From assembly GCA_030761205.1 (NCBI GenBank), contig JAULJL010000048.1, forward strand, positions 7,431,501 to 7,495,500: a DNA stretch of 64,000 bases, in the 5' to 3' direction. The DNA is from Fremontodendron californicum. Taxonomy: Eukaryota > Streptophyta > Magnoliopsida > Malvales > Malvaceae. Below the pieces are notes generated by a model. The model saw nothing but the letters and a program-made list of their open reading frames with translations, was not told the DNA's origin and did no database searches. Positions 36,401-48,638 of the stretch are shown one piece after another. The translations under genes were made by a program, and so were the position numbers. Position 1 is the first letter of the stretch. Every line of letters begins with the position of its first letter.

Positions 36401-38830
36401 GCCAGCTGAAAGATAAATAACAAGCATAATTGGTCACCTGTAACTAGATATTTTCCCAATAAAAGGAATAACTCCACTCGTATATTAACCAAAACAAAAT
36501 TTTTTAGCCTATTCTTCTCAAACTTATGATAATAACACAATGACAGAACAAGACAAACTGTCGATTCCACTTGTATATCAAAAATCAGATCTAACGTCAA
36601 CAAATTCTGCTTCAAACGAGTGTGTATCCTTATTTTTCAATGTCAAACAATACAAATGGTAATTTTAAGAAGAAAAGAACTTACCAGTAAGCGACCACCC
36701 AAAACAAAGTTAACAAACCACCAAAATGATAATATAGGGTTACAATCATTTTTGGCTTTTCATAGATGGTGTAAATGTTAAGTGTTTCTGAACTACTATT
36801 TGAATAGATTTAACCTTCAATCAAACCCCCGGGACCCTATTAGAATAATCAACTAATCTCTCCTTATTTCGTTAATACTTAAGACCTAAAATGACAGTTT
36901 TTTAAGAAAAAACCTTCATGATCAGGATTGTAGGCTGTTACAGTACAGCCATTTTTGCTTTATTTCCTTATAGATGAATGTAAAACCTTATAAATAATGA
37001 TCAGGACTTCTATGAATTGTATAACCAGGACCAATATCAACAAATGTGAGGTTTAAGGATGGTTCACTAATGGAAAAATTAGTATGCTTGGCCAAATTGG
37101 TGCATCACAGGCCAAGTCAATACATAAATATTAAAAGGAAGCGATGCATGAATGGAGGAATCTCCATTACCTGGAAATAGGTGGAATATGGGCAGAGGAG
37201 TTGAGAATCTTAAAATCAGTATCAACAGGAGAAAGAAGGAGAGGAGGATGAAGCATGTCAACAGCATGAAGAATCATGCATTTTCCCTTATCTTTGCCAT
37301 GCATTTCAAAGTGAAAGCACATGTTTCCATAGTCATAGATAACCAAAGGTTTATCTGAAAGGAATTGATAAATTATACAGTTCCCAAGGTAATAAAAAAA
37401 TCTTCATATTGTTCATGTGAAGTACAAATATGAAAATCCAACGTACAAGATTTTGAAAAATTAATAGTAATGGAATGATAATGGTGATTTACTAACTTCT
37501 CTTGTGAGAGAGAGGCATATCATCTTCTTTGTCTATAGGGTCAACCTTCTTCATCTAGAAAAAATATGGAAATAAAAAAAAATCTAATTACTTCCTAATA
37601 TGCTTGGGCAAATTAAAAGAGATACATGCTTACATGAATTAAACTAGCCAAAATCCACACATGCATACTTCTACATTACCATTATTTTTTTTTATATAAA
37701 TGGATTTTCTAACATACTTCTATAGATTTCTCACAGTTTAATTTACAATGCCTACCGCCGTATACCTCATCATGAAAACAGAAGCAATTTCTTGTGTATA
37801 ACTGGAAGTCAGAAACTAGCATAAATTCTTGTCCATTTTCAAATCCATTACATGTTCCTTAAAAAGAAATACTTCTATAAAACAAAGTAATGAATGGATG
37901 ATGAAAAACATATTTAAGAAAAGAAACAAATAGCTAGAAGATGCCAATTTTTTTTTTCTTTCTGTCAAACACCTTTGGTTAAAACAAATAGGTAGAAGAT
38001 GCATAAGAATTAGCAGGCAAACTGAGGTTTAAGCAAGTAAAGTCACCAAAACAGTAGGGTTGTACCAGAGAGACAAATGCCCCTATTGCAGCCTCCATTT
38101 GTATGACAGGAGAGGTAGTAATGCCAGCTGATCAAAGCAGCCAAAGAAACAGAGTAGAATACCAGTTAGAGCAGTTAAGAGTGTAGAACAAAATAAAAAT
38201 ATGAAAACGAAAAATCGAGCTTTTCACATAGTAATTGTTGTGGCAGAAAATAAGTAGCAATGCTTTAAAATTTAAATCTCAGTAGGCTAATATTTGCTCC
38301 AAATTATTAAAATAATCCATATTCGAACCAGGACACTTCGATTTAAAGTCATATTCGAATCGAGACGTAAAAGCTAGAAATCATTTACATTCATCGGCCG
38401 CCAAAAATGAAGGTCTCCAAGGATGTTCACATCATGATTTAAAGTCACTTTTGTCTGAATATAAAGCTCTTAACCTAATTATTAGTAAACAAATTCTCAC
38501 CATTGTTATTCTTAGAGATAAATGATTTTAAAAGACCAGAACAAACGAGTTATGCGTAGTTTTACAGCCTTAATTATTTGGAGAACAAAAGCGATATCAA
38601 GGATGTTTTAGAAGAAACAAGCCTTGAACCGAAATCTGAAACTTGGCATCGTCGTCCGATCGCCATTGCGAGGAAATAAGCTTGGATGATCCAGCGTTGA
38701 AACTGCCACCAGAGCACTCTGGAGATTCCATGAGAACAGCAATCTCGGCGTCGCCACCTTCGGATGAGGTTTCGCCGACTACCACCGTCGTCAACACTAC
38801 ACATAATAGCAGAATCCAAATTTTCTTCAT
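26964..38830 (-). CDS. Kinase B: signal peptide, one membrane helix, protein kinase domain; intact copy
   Basis: Exons in gene order: first exon from the ATG at 38830 (MKKIWILLLCVVL signal peptide; donor unresolved, stop at 38597 if read through), 38066-38127, 37497-37554, 37171-37354, 36685-36792 (helix HFGGLLTLFWVVAYW), 35444-35666 (GKGGFGEAW, FVIKRIM), 34538-34873 (YLSGLRE, WLVFRHEG), 33710-33767 (HRD), 33233-33314, 32925-32999 (DFG), 31886-31969 (YTPPEAL), 31539-31682 (DMWSVGVVMLEM), 30201-30279 (MELCIVIP), 29604-29683 (IKSRDPLKIG), 29459-29513 (FPNLWALRLVRQ) and 26964-27026 (LSAADALQHPYF, stop). Every junction from the second exon on keeps phase, giving about 563 codons plus exon 1. All core kinase motifs are present, with PPE for APE. 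The kinase half matches the kinase part of the plant PP2C 51-type family. No PP2C exons were found in this gene. The last intron is 2.4 kb. It faces PP2C-1 tail to tail. Membrane topology is inferred. Confidence 0.82.
27356..27410. repeat. (TA)n microsatellite in the last intron of kinase B
   Basis: More than 20 uninterrupted TA units. The allele in kinase C (about 58498-58548) is shorter and carries a TG interruption, which makes it a useful copy-specific marker. Confidence 0.9.
27895..28095 (+). repeat. Short interspersed repeat in the last intron of kinase B
   Basis: AGCTATGTTCAGATTCGGGG through GTGTCTGAATAACATAGG is a diverged member of the family. The same copy lies at about 59036-59230 in kinase C, so it predates the duplication. 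A partial inverted member is at about 27215-27330 (58355-58475 in C). Confidence 0.6.
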
Positions 38831-38921
38831 TGGAAATGGAATGGTTTCTCTCTTTAAGTCTTTTCAAATTTCAAAAAGAATTTCAAACTTCTCTCTCGGT
38901 GAACTCCCTCCTTTTTCTAAA

Positions 38922-38929
38922 CTTATATA
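38922..38929 (-). promoter_or_regulatory. TATA box of kinase B
   Basis: This is the same TATATAAG as in copy A, 92 bp before the ATG at 38830. The flanking leader is also the same, so the promoter was duplicated with the gene. Confidence 0.6.
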
Positions 38930-39420
38930 CCATCCTAGGCGCCCTTTTTGCTTTTCGTTTTTTTTTTTTTTTTAATACTATTTTTAAATGAAAAATATAT
39001 ATATTTTGGTAATTTATAGTTAAAAATAAGAGATTATGATCAAATGTTTTATTATCTTATTGTTCATTGAATTTTGTCAATATAATTCAATTTTATTAAT
39101 TCTTATGATTATAAAAATAACAAAATTAAAATATTAATTAAGAAAAAAATTATATTAATGCAAGAGCAAACTTATATAAGCAATTGGAAAATAATTAAAA
39201 AGACTAATCGATATCCAAAATTGACTTTAATCCTTAACTTATTCAAGCAATTGGAAACAATAAATTATTTTATAAAATTAATAATTGAAATTTACATTAA
39301 TTAATTATTAGAACGATCCAATACAGATCGAACATGTCGAACAAATCTAGTTACTTTTTTATTTTATTTCTTGAAGAGTAAATGATTTGTGTATAGATAG
39401 TAATAATTCTACAATAGAAT

Positions 39421-39901
39421 TAGGTATAAACGAGTCGAGTATACTTTCAAGCTATTTGGATTTGATTCGAAAAAAACTCAAATTTAGTTTGATCATTGTT
39501 GAGCCGAGCTCGAGTAACTCAAATTATTGAGCGAGTCGAGTTCGAGTATCTTAATGTCCGACTCAAGTAGTTCATGAGTCTAATCGAGTTTTTTTTTCAA
39601 TATATATTTTATTATTTTTAATTAGTGTTGAAAAAATCTCAATTCGAATTCGAGCTCGATCTCGATCTCGAGAAAAAATAATAGAGTTTAAAGTTGAGCA
39701 TGAAAATCGAGTTTATTTTTATTAGATAAACAAGCCTAATAGAGCGAGCTTGAGTAGTTTGATTTTTCTCTCGAATTGAGCTCGAGCTTTAAAAATAAAA
39801 TTCGATCGAGTTTGAGCCGAGTTTCAAGCCATGAGTTTCGAGTCAAGCACGAACTCGAGCTTCTTATTACTTGGACTTGGCTCGACTCGATTACACTCCT
39901 A
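39421..39901. mobile_element. GAGCTCGAG-rich non-autonomous element, hAT-like (copy B)
   Basis: This is the duplicate of the element at 8360-8836, with small indels inside, including a longer GAATTCGAGCTCGATCTCGAT run. It was present before the block duplicated. Confidence 0.6.
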
Positions 39902-41409
39902 ACTAAAATGTGTGCATTATTACTTTCGCGAGTTATTTTTTATTTTATTTTTTATTTTAATATATGAAATTAAGTGATCAAATATATATTTTATTAATAT
40001 ATAGGGTTAAATGATAAATTAATCTGCTACCGTATTATATGTGACCATTAAAATTTGTCATTGTATTTTGATTCGATTGAAATTTATCATTATATCATTA
40101 TATTTTTATTTTGATAATTTTGGATTACACCTAACCAAATGGAATATTTTGTAAGTATATTTTTAAATTAAATTTAAACAAAATAAAAAATATAACATGA
40201 ATATCCAACATATAACAATGTACTCTTGATGTGTCACATTAAAAAAATATATATATTTGTTTTAATGAAATATAAAAATAAATTCTTTTCAAGTATTAAA
40301 TTTAAAATATTTTTCAATAATTCTAATTTATCAAGTAGAAATAATAAGGGAAAAATAGAAAATAAAAAAAGAGAGAGAAATTAAATAAAAAGAAAATAGA
40401 GAGAAAACAATTGGGAGAGAATTAAGATTTTTCTACCACCGAAGTGATTACACAAAAATATAATTTACACAGTAATCGTTTATTGTCCACAAAATATAAC
40501 CTGTAGTATTATTTCAATAACAAAATATTTTATTTTACTTTCTATCCTAATTCTTTCTCAATTACTTTCTCTCTCAATTTATTCTAATTTAATTTCTCTC
40601 TTTTTCTATTTTTTTTACCATACTTTTTTCACTTGATAAACTAGATTAGTTTTTCTTTGGGAAAATATGAAAAACATCCAATCCATTTGATGATAATTGC
40701 TCAATAGTCTAATAGACAAAAGTAATATAAAAAAGAGAAATTAAAAATTTATTAGGAAGGAAATTGCAAAAACTTAAATACCCTTAATAACATCCTTTTT
40801 TCTTTTTCTTATTATTTATCTCCTTTTTTTTTTTTTTACAAATTTTTTTGATAAATAAATCTTTCCCAAATTTATTGGCAAATATATTTTTTTTTAATAT
40901 ACCGATTAAAAGAATCCTTAAAATAAAAATGGTAAACTAGTCAAAGACAAAGAGAAATTTGTTTCTTTCATTAAGGATAATTAAGCCTTTCTCATTTTCT
41001 TATTAAGAATTCTAAAATTTTAGATTTCCTTTCTACAAATTATTTTTACATATTAGACCATTGAACAATAATCCTTCTTTACAAGGCATGTTTTTCAAAT
41101 TTACCTTTTTTTTTTGGTAAAAAAAATTTAATATTTAAGAAATATTTATTTTAATATAAATTTCACAAGAAAAAGCAAATAATATTTTTTAAAGTAGCAC
41201 ATCAATCATCATGGATACATTTTTACATGTTGAATATCCATAGTATATTTTTTTATTATTCAAAATTAATTTTAAATATATTAATAGAATATTGAACGTA
41301 ATATTCTATTTTCAGTAAGTATGGTTCAAAAATTATTACCCTTACATTAATTTTAAATATATTAATAGAATATTGAACGCAATATTCTATTTTCAGTAAG
41401 TATGGTCCT

Positions 41410-41905
41410 AAAATCCTATACCGAAGGTCAAAATGACTATTCCGACAAAAAATTAAGCGACGGTAAAACCCTCGTCAGTATAGACCTATACCGACGAAAA
41501 AGGTGACCGTCGGAATAGGATGTATAACCTATACCGATAATTTTAGGCGTCACTAATGTTACTACCGTCGGTATAGCCTTTGTTGGGTAGCCCTTTTTGC
41601 TTTTACCTATACCGACGGATTTTGTATCCGTCTGTATAGATATCGCATCTATACCGACGGCTTTTGTATCAGTAGATATAAATACCGTATCTATACCGAC
41701 GACTTTTGTATCCGTCGGTGTAGATACCATAGATATACATATACCGACGGTTTTTTTTTTTGCGTCTGTCGGTATAGATTAAAATGTAAAATATACAATT
41801 AACCTATAGCGACAGTTTGTCGTTAATTTTCTGACGGTTTACTCCGTCAGTATACTATACATTTTTTGTTGTTATATGAACTGTCAGTATAGAGGTCAAA
41901 GCGTC
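41410..41905. repeat. Cluster of TATACCGACGG motifs (copy B)
   Basis: This is the duplicate of the cluster at 10347-10835, with a few substitutions inside motifs (for example CCGATAA for CCGACAA near 41535). Confidence 0.6.
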
Positions 41906-42106
41906 TGTAAAAATAAAATTTTATCATATTTTCAATTACTAATATTGATATATTTATAATTTAATCCAAGATATTTCATATATAAAAAAAAACCATTATA
42001 AGAAAGTACAAAATAGTTCATAATATTAAAAATAAAATTATAAATAAATTGTCTTAATTATATAACTTTTACAAGCTAAATAAAAGTCGCAAGCTAAAGT
42101 CATAAT

Positions 42107-42596
42107 ACAGTCTTAAAATTGAAAATTAGCAATCCAAACACAAAGTAAATAAGCAATCCAAATACATAAAGTGAAATAAGCAATCCAAATCTCATGAATA
42201 TTCCTATGGAGCAGCATCTGCATAAAATTGACAAATATTATACAATTAAAATCATTTTATAGCTAGAAGATAAAATGACAGTCTTTGCTATCTCTGTTAC
42301 AATCCTATATTCAATCAAAATCTAGGATTGGCTTTATTTTTATCCCTGAAGCAAACTTCTTTGTAAGGGTTTCCTTCTCTGTGACCCTAGGTTTTCAATC
42401 TAGCAAATGCAGGTTGTTGTTGATGAGGACTAAATAGCAATGAAGAGGGAAAACCCAAATCAAACATTGTTAACTCTTAAAAGCAGCTTCTCAAACTGTT
42501 TTTCCTAATAATTTCTTGAAATTCATAACATCTTTAGTTTGTCCTATTTTCTTTGGTCAATTCTCATTTCTTTTCTTTGTTTCTTTATCTCCGAGT
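42107..42596. other. Spacer unique to block B, no gene recognised
   Basis: It starts right where homology with copy A stops. AAGCAATCCAAA-type short repeats lie at 42129-42190. No coding pattern was found. Confidence 0.5.
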
Positions 42597-42785
42597 CTAT
42601 GTTATACGAACTTTTTATTTTTTTTAAAGTATTCGTGTCCGACACGTGTACGGCACATATTCGGATATGGGTATAAAATATGATTCTTCAAATATATAAA
42701 ATAACTTTAAAAAATGAATATATTTATATAAAACACATTCTCATATCGACACTCACTTTTGGATTTGAGTGAGTAACGTAGCTCC
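42597..42785 (-). repeat. Short interspersed repeat, TGTCGGACACGGGTA family
   Basis: About 190 bp bounded by CTATGTTA-like and AACGTAG-like ends, with GTATTCGTGTCCGACACGTG and a CATATTCGGATATG box. The family recurs in both orientations across the window. It has no obvious tRNA-like head, so its class is uncertain. Confidence 0.6.
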
Positions 42786-42879
42786 AAACAAACAAATTCA
42801 TGAAAGAGAAATCATAGCTTACGTAGTCCTAAATGACGTATATGTTGGGGAGTTCTAAGGTACGCTCTTTAAAGTGAAC

Positions 42880-43145
42880 TTAAAATAGGTTCCATTACAT
42901 ATAAACAAGACAAAATTACATATAAACATAATAAATTATATAAAGTTGTCATTTTTATATGTAATTTTTTTACATATAAACATGACAAATTATAAATATA
43001 CATGATAAATTACATATAAACATAACAAATATGTCATTTATTTTTGTAATTTTTTACATATGTAAATTTTTTTTTACATGTATTTTTTTTTACATATAAA
43101 TATGACACAAATTACATATAACCATGACAAATTACATATGTAATG
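42880..43145. repeat. Minisatellite-like ACATATAAACATGACAAATT repeats
   Basis: Degenerate copies of TTACATATAAACATGACAAA recur roughly every 20-60 bp, some inverted. They lie between kinase B and PP2C-2. No gene is seen. Confidence 0.6.
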
Positions 43146-44084
43146 GAGCTTACGGGAAGTTCATTTTAAGAAGCTTTCCTTAGAATTTTCTCGTATATGT
43201 TACACTAGTAAATTTCCATGAAATGAATGATGGACAGGTCTACAGCTAAGATTATGCTACCCTTTTTTTTCCTATCCATAATAACAGTAATCAGTTCGTA
43301 AACATTGTAATTTGGTTATAATTACTTGAGATTTCATTTTTGAAGTTTTTAATTCGAATTTTGAGAGATAAGAAAGATGTGTTTTATAAGACTGAACATA
43401 GTATATAACTAAAAAAAAAAATGAACAATGTTCTCGACAGTCAAGAAATCTAATATTATAAACAAGAAAAAAGTTAAACAAATCAGATAGAAAGCAGTAA
43501 AGAACAAACCCCAAACAACAATAGCTGAGTTCCAATGTTCAAAGGTGACTTTACAATGAAGAGGGAAGGGAAGAAGCAGAGTCAAATTGGACAAATGCAC
43601 AAAAAGAGAATGGAATATACATTTGCTATTGATAGCAAGCTTATTACCATATAATATCTTTCATCGAATCGAACAGAGAGTTGATTTCAAATTCAATCGA
43701 TTCAATTTTTTAATTATTGATAAATAATATATAATTTTTTTATATTATTAGATTTTTATTAAATTGAGCCCAACTTTCTAAAGTAAATAGAGCAAACATT
43801 GGACCAAGCAGCCTCTACTAGGGCGCAACTTTTTGAAGTGAGAAAAAAGGGGCCAATCTATACTTGATTCACTGATTCAATAATGAAGTAAATTACGTTT
43901 GGGAGATGACTTTTATTGCGTTTCTTTAATGAATTTTTGAGGAAATAGATTACTTCCATCCTTAAATAGAATGTGTATTTTCGGCAAAAAGGTGCAAAAT
44001 AGCCGCCCCTACGTGTTAGCTAATCTGTCGAACTGAAACAGCACCAATTGCCCTAATTAGTCCGGCATTCTGAAGGGGAAGGAC
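43146..44084. other. Spacer upstream of PP2C-2, no gene recognised
   Basis: Minus-strand open frames at 43272-43600 are low complexity and have no counterpart elsewhere in the window. They are probably chance frames. Confidence 0.45.
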
Positions 44085-44235
44085 GGGCCGTTAACTAAGC
44101 CCTTTTTAAGATAAATAAATACTAATTTCAGTAGGATTACTAATCATCTTATAACTCTATATAAATAAATATATTAAAAAAATACTAGTTTCCGTAGGAT
44201 TACGAATCATTAACTCTATATATTGAAAGCTACAT
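44085..44235 (+). promoter_or_regulatory. Repeated promoter segment of PP2C-2
   Basis: The segment begins with GGGCCGTTAACTAAGCCC, then has two partial repeats of ACTAATTTC or ACTAGTTTC, GTAGGATTAC and ACTCTATATA. The TATA-like run at 44217-44224 is about 118 bp upstream of the chosen ATG at 44342. It corresponds to the repeats upstream of PP2C-1 and to the third copy in intron 1. Confidence 0.5.
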
Positions 44236-44341
44236 CCAGAAAATATTATAAAAATTATACCTAGCTCTCAAGTTTTTTTTTTTTATATTAATTCTTTTTC
44301 TATTGTTGTTTGAATCAAAGCTTTTAGGAGACAAATTACTA

Positions 44342-47300
44342 ATGAGATATATTGTTAAGATGCCAATAGTATTATTGGTATTTATTGTATGTGCAATAGG
44401 GTTATCTATGGCGACGTCGGAATCTTCATCATACACAAAGATTTACAGTTTAGGCGGTGCTCCATCAGTTTTTCATTCTCAAGATCACTGTTCTAACTGT
44501 TCTTTCTCTACTCAAATATCTCTAAAAAATAATACCATCAACTGTCACTTTGCCATGCTTCAAGGAAGAAGAAACTATCAAGAAGATCGATTATTTTGTG
44601 ATCTCAATATTCGCATTCCCTTCTTTGGTAAATTCTTTAAACTTTTTTTCTTTTTTCATATATATTTATTCGTATGATAATTATTATAAGTCAGATGCAC
44701 TTAATATCAAACATAGAAGACAAATAATCAAAGGGTCAAAGACTATAATTTTTTTATTTTTTTTTATTTATATTATGATCATTATTCTCTGAGGTTTAAG
44801 TTACAAAATAAAATCACATTATTCTTATTCATTATTATATTGATAAGCCAAAGTAACCAATAAAATAACTAATGGACGGTCCAATTCCAACCTATATTAA
44901 AAAAAATACTAATTTCAATAAGATTATTAATCATCTTATAACTCTATATATTAAAACCTACATCCAGAAAATATTATAAAAGTTGTACCTTTTTCTCAAG
45001 TTTTTTTGTATATTAATTCTTTTTCTATTGTTGTTTGAATCAAACCTTTAGGAGGCAAATTACCAATGAGATATATTGTTAAGATGCCAGTAGAATTAAT
45101 TGTTTGGAATATTAATGGATGCAGGTAATTTGTTAACTTTTTTGTTTTAATTGTTTGGAATATTAATGGATGCAGGTAAGAATGAAATTAAGGAAGTCTC
45201 TATGGGAATGGCTGCGATTTTCGACGGCCATAGAGGGGCTGAAGCCAGTGAGATGGCTTCAAATATTGTATTGGACTATTTTCTACTTCATTCACGTTTT
45301 ATTCAATATGAGATCAAAGAGTGAGTTTTCAACATCGAAAAAAAAAATTGCTAGCTCAAAACTTATTTCTCTTTCTAACAACAAATTATATGTTTGAAAA
45401 GAATGTTAGGTGTGGTTCCTGACGAATCAATGCAAATGGAAATTTTGAAGGAAGCATTAGTGAGGACCATTCGTGACATTGATATTACATTTACCAAGGT
45501 AATTGATAATTGATTGAAGTTCATAAATTTCTAGCTTAACTTAACCTAACTTTGTCCCTACTGCTATTACTTGTTACTAGGTTTGTTTTACTGATGATAT
45601 ATTGCCATGGATTGCTTAGGTCTTTAGTAATTTTATTAATTATTTGGTATAGACTTGTTTGTCTGCTTAATTGCTAATTTGTTTAGACATGATAATTTTG
45701 GACACAACATATTTAATAAACACGACACGTTTATTACATGTATCATATTCATATTTAAAATTTTAACACGTTTAATAATTTGTATCGCGTTCCTATTTAC
45801 ACGATTGACAAAAAAAAAAAAATAAGACACGACACAAACCCGTATTACCAAATTTGCTTTATTTCTTTCTGACTCTCAAATTCTTGCAGTCCCATATTCT
45901 TTTTTGTGGTATATGTAAAAATTTATTGGATTCAATCTAATGGATATACTCCTAGCTTTAAACCTGTAATCACATTCGTTAAGAAAAAAAATCTCAAAAT
46001 CTAACTGTTAAAGATGTTTGAATACTTAAAATTTGCATAACATTATTCCATCCCATCTCTAGGAAGCTTCCAAGAAGGGTATTGTTTCAGGATGTACAGC
46101 GGCAATAGTTATTATAGTTGATAATCAAATTTTGGTGGCCAATGTTGGTGACTCAAAGGTTGTTTTATGCTCACAAAAATTCCTTTCTCGCCAAGATATT
46201 AGAGGTTAGTAATTTGCCTTTGTTGTCTACCATATCGACTCTAATCCCTATTTCATTATACCTAAACAATTTAAATTAATTACTTATTACTCGAGCATTT
46301 GATTAAATAATAAGGATTTATATTTGATTCATTATCAGTTATAGATATATCAATATATTATATAATGTCTCTTTTTAATAAATAAAATTATTTTTATTTA
46401 TTTTTATACTTATCAATAAAGTGATATTATGTGATTCGCATATAATATATAAATTTATATGCTCATAGTATATCAAATATAAACTCATAATAAATACATT
46501 ATTTTTTTATTCAAAAAGTTGAGTTAGAAATTTTTAATAATAAAAAAACTCAAATTACTTGATGGTTATAGACAGTTGGTTGGAGTATAGGCGAAGACGA
46601 AGAAATAATGCCAGAGTCTCCTTAAAAGATCATAAAAAGATTGGATTATCAAACATTGGTGGTTTAAAGTTTCTCACAGCAAAAGAACTAACAAGAGATC
46701 ACCATCCTGATCGAGAGGATGAAAGAATGCGTATAGAAGCTGCCGGTGGCTATGTAGTTTCAGGAGCAAGCAGTGTTCCTCGAGTCAATGGTCAATTGGC
46801 TGTATCTCGATCCATCGGTGATTTGTACTATAAAAGGTTTTATCTCTTTCTCATCTGCCCTTAATTGATAGAATTACATAAATTAGACTTGATTTTGACA
46901 TGATATGAAAACACAGCACGAACACGACACGTTTAAATACAATTAATATGAATAACACGAAACGTTTAATACACGTATCGTATTTTTGTTTAGAATTTTG
47001 ACACATTTAATAATTTATGTTGTATTATGTTTATACGACTGACATGAAAAAATATTAAACAAGACACATCCACCAATTACCAAATCTACCTAATATCTAT
47101 AATTTATTAGTCATTTTTGAAAACGAACACGACACATTTAAATACAATTAATATGATTAACTCGAAACGTTTAATACACGTATCGTATTTGTATTTAGGA
47201 TTTTGACACATTTAATAATTAATGTAGTATTTATATTTACATGATTGACACGAGGAAAAAAACTAAATTTTTACACTACATTTGTTGGTAAACACGACAC

Positions 47301-47961
47301 GTATACACGAATTATCAGATTTACATTATATATATATATATATAATTTATTAGTCAATTTTCTCTTGACCAATTATAAGATTGAGAAATGTTAAAGGGTT
47401 TGAAAAAAAATGAAATAATTTGAATAATTCAATAAAAAAATATTAAATTTTTACACTACATTTGTATATTTACACATTGTTAATGTTTTTGTTACTTCAT
47501 TTTGAAATTTGGATTATTTAACACATCCCATTGATATTTAAATCTGATCAACTTTAAATTAATTTTATTTTTATTATTTAAGTTTCGTGTTTACTTGTTT
47601 CCTATTTTTCTCTTTTTAAATCACATAAAGAATACCTCCAAAATTAGTATTTGTTTTGGCATTATACAGCTCAGGTGTTATAGCAGTACCAGAAGTGATT
47701 GACTGGCAACCTTTGAGCAGAAATGATAGCTATTTGGTGATATCGTCTGATGGGATTTTTGAAAAGTTAAATGCCCAACATGTTTGTCAACTTTTACCGG
47801 ATTCTAATAATTTTCCGACTAGTGATGAAGGGATTAGGCTATTCGATTCATGTCAATCCCCATTGCCTGAATGCATATTAAGGACGGCATATGAAGAAGG
47901 TAGCATGGATAATTTGTCTGTTATTGTGGTTCCACTAAAGGAAGCTGGTTTAATTTCTTGA
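44342..47961 (+). CDS. PP2C-2: PP2C 51-like protein phosphatase, intact
   Basis: Exons: 44342-44627, 45176-45320, 45402-45498, 46063-46204, 46572-46836 and 47670-47961. Together they are 1227 bp, encoding 408 residues. It is a Ser/Thr phosphatase of the metal-dependent PP2C family. Residues expected to hold the metals are visible: Glu/Asp in QGRRNYQEDR, Asp-Gly in IFDGHRGAEASEM, Asp in ISSDGIFEKL and Asp-Asn in GSMDNLSVIVVPL. A hydrophobic N-terminal segment (MPIVLLVFIVCAIGL) suggests entry into the secretory pathway. The start is chosen by alignment to PP2C-1; an in-frame ATG at 44303 would add 13 residues. The exon 5 donor (AAAAG/GTTTTA) is weak, and reading through adds FYLFLICP and a stop. 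Intron 1 holds a duplicated promoter and start region. No kinase domain is attached, although relatives in other plants have one. Confidence 0.85.
44880..45124 (+). repeat. Second copy of the PP2C-2 promoter and start inside intron 1
   Basis: The stretch repeats the PP2C-2 5' region (from about 44110 to 44370): the ACTCTATATATTAAAA box, a T-rich run, the TTTGAATCAAA stretch, and an ATG context encoding MRYIVKMP. It then breaks off into TTAATTGTTTGGAATATTAATGG and a first copy of the exon 2 acceptor (GGATGCAG) ending near 45124; the true acceptor copy ends at 45175. It could act as an alternative promoter or first exon, but the reading frame after MRYIVKMP is short. Confidence 0.75.
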
Positions 47962-48575
47962 ATCATATGGCTTTTCAAAAAAAATTTGGATGGTAATCAA
48001 ATGCAATTGTGACAAGTGGAAAAAAGAATAGCACTTCTAGCATTTCTCATCAATGTATATGGCATTAATTTTGAGATTATTATTCAATACACCAACAATT
48101 AGTTTCGATAATTCGTGCAGACATGTTGTGTCTTGTTTTTTTTTTTTTTTCTCGTGTCAATCGTTTAAACATGAGTACAACACATGATTAAACATGTCAA
48201 AATTCTAAACACGAATATTATACGTGTATTAAACTATCATCTTAATCATGTCGTGTCGTGTTATGTCATGTCATATCATATATATTACACTGTTTTCATG
48301 TTTATTAAATGTGTTGTGTTCAATGGTGTTCAAAACTATCAAATCTAGGATAATTATAAATTTTGAGTGTTAGTGTTTTAAAAACATACATACTTTTGCA
48401 TCAATTAGAAACACATCAATGACTTTCTAATAAACGTACGCTTCTAATACCATGTATATGTATGGAGGCTACAAATTTATAATTGAATTCTATACACGTG
48501 AATAATAGCGATGAATGTATTGAAAAAAAACAAAGAAAATTGACTTAGAAAAACAAACTCAATTACATAACTGCC

Positions 48576-48638
48576 TCATTCAGTGGGAAGGCAGAAGTAA
48601 GGATGCTGCAAAGCATTAGCAGCACTCAAACGCTCCTC
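48576..48638 (-). pseudogene. Orphan last exon of a fourth kinase copy
   Basis: Read on the minus strand it encodes EERLSAANALQHPYFCLPTE and a stop, against EERLSAADALQHPYFRLPTE in kinases B and C. The splice acceptor CAG has become CAA, so the next AG would shift the frame by one base. No other kinase exon follows; an SSU72-like fragment starts about 220 bp further on. It lies 3' of PP2C-2 just as the intact exon lies 3' of PP2C-1, so it marks an older duplicate of the PP2C/kinase tail-to-tail junction. Confidence 0.8.

Larger units (their letters stand above)
26375..42106. repeat. Duplicate block B
   Basis: The left part (26375 to about 32890) matches 57492-64000 and the right part (30894-42106) matches 1-11035. 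The block runs from the PP2C-1 3' end through the full kinase gene to the repeat cluster upstream of its promoter. Confidence 0.9.
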
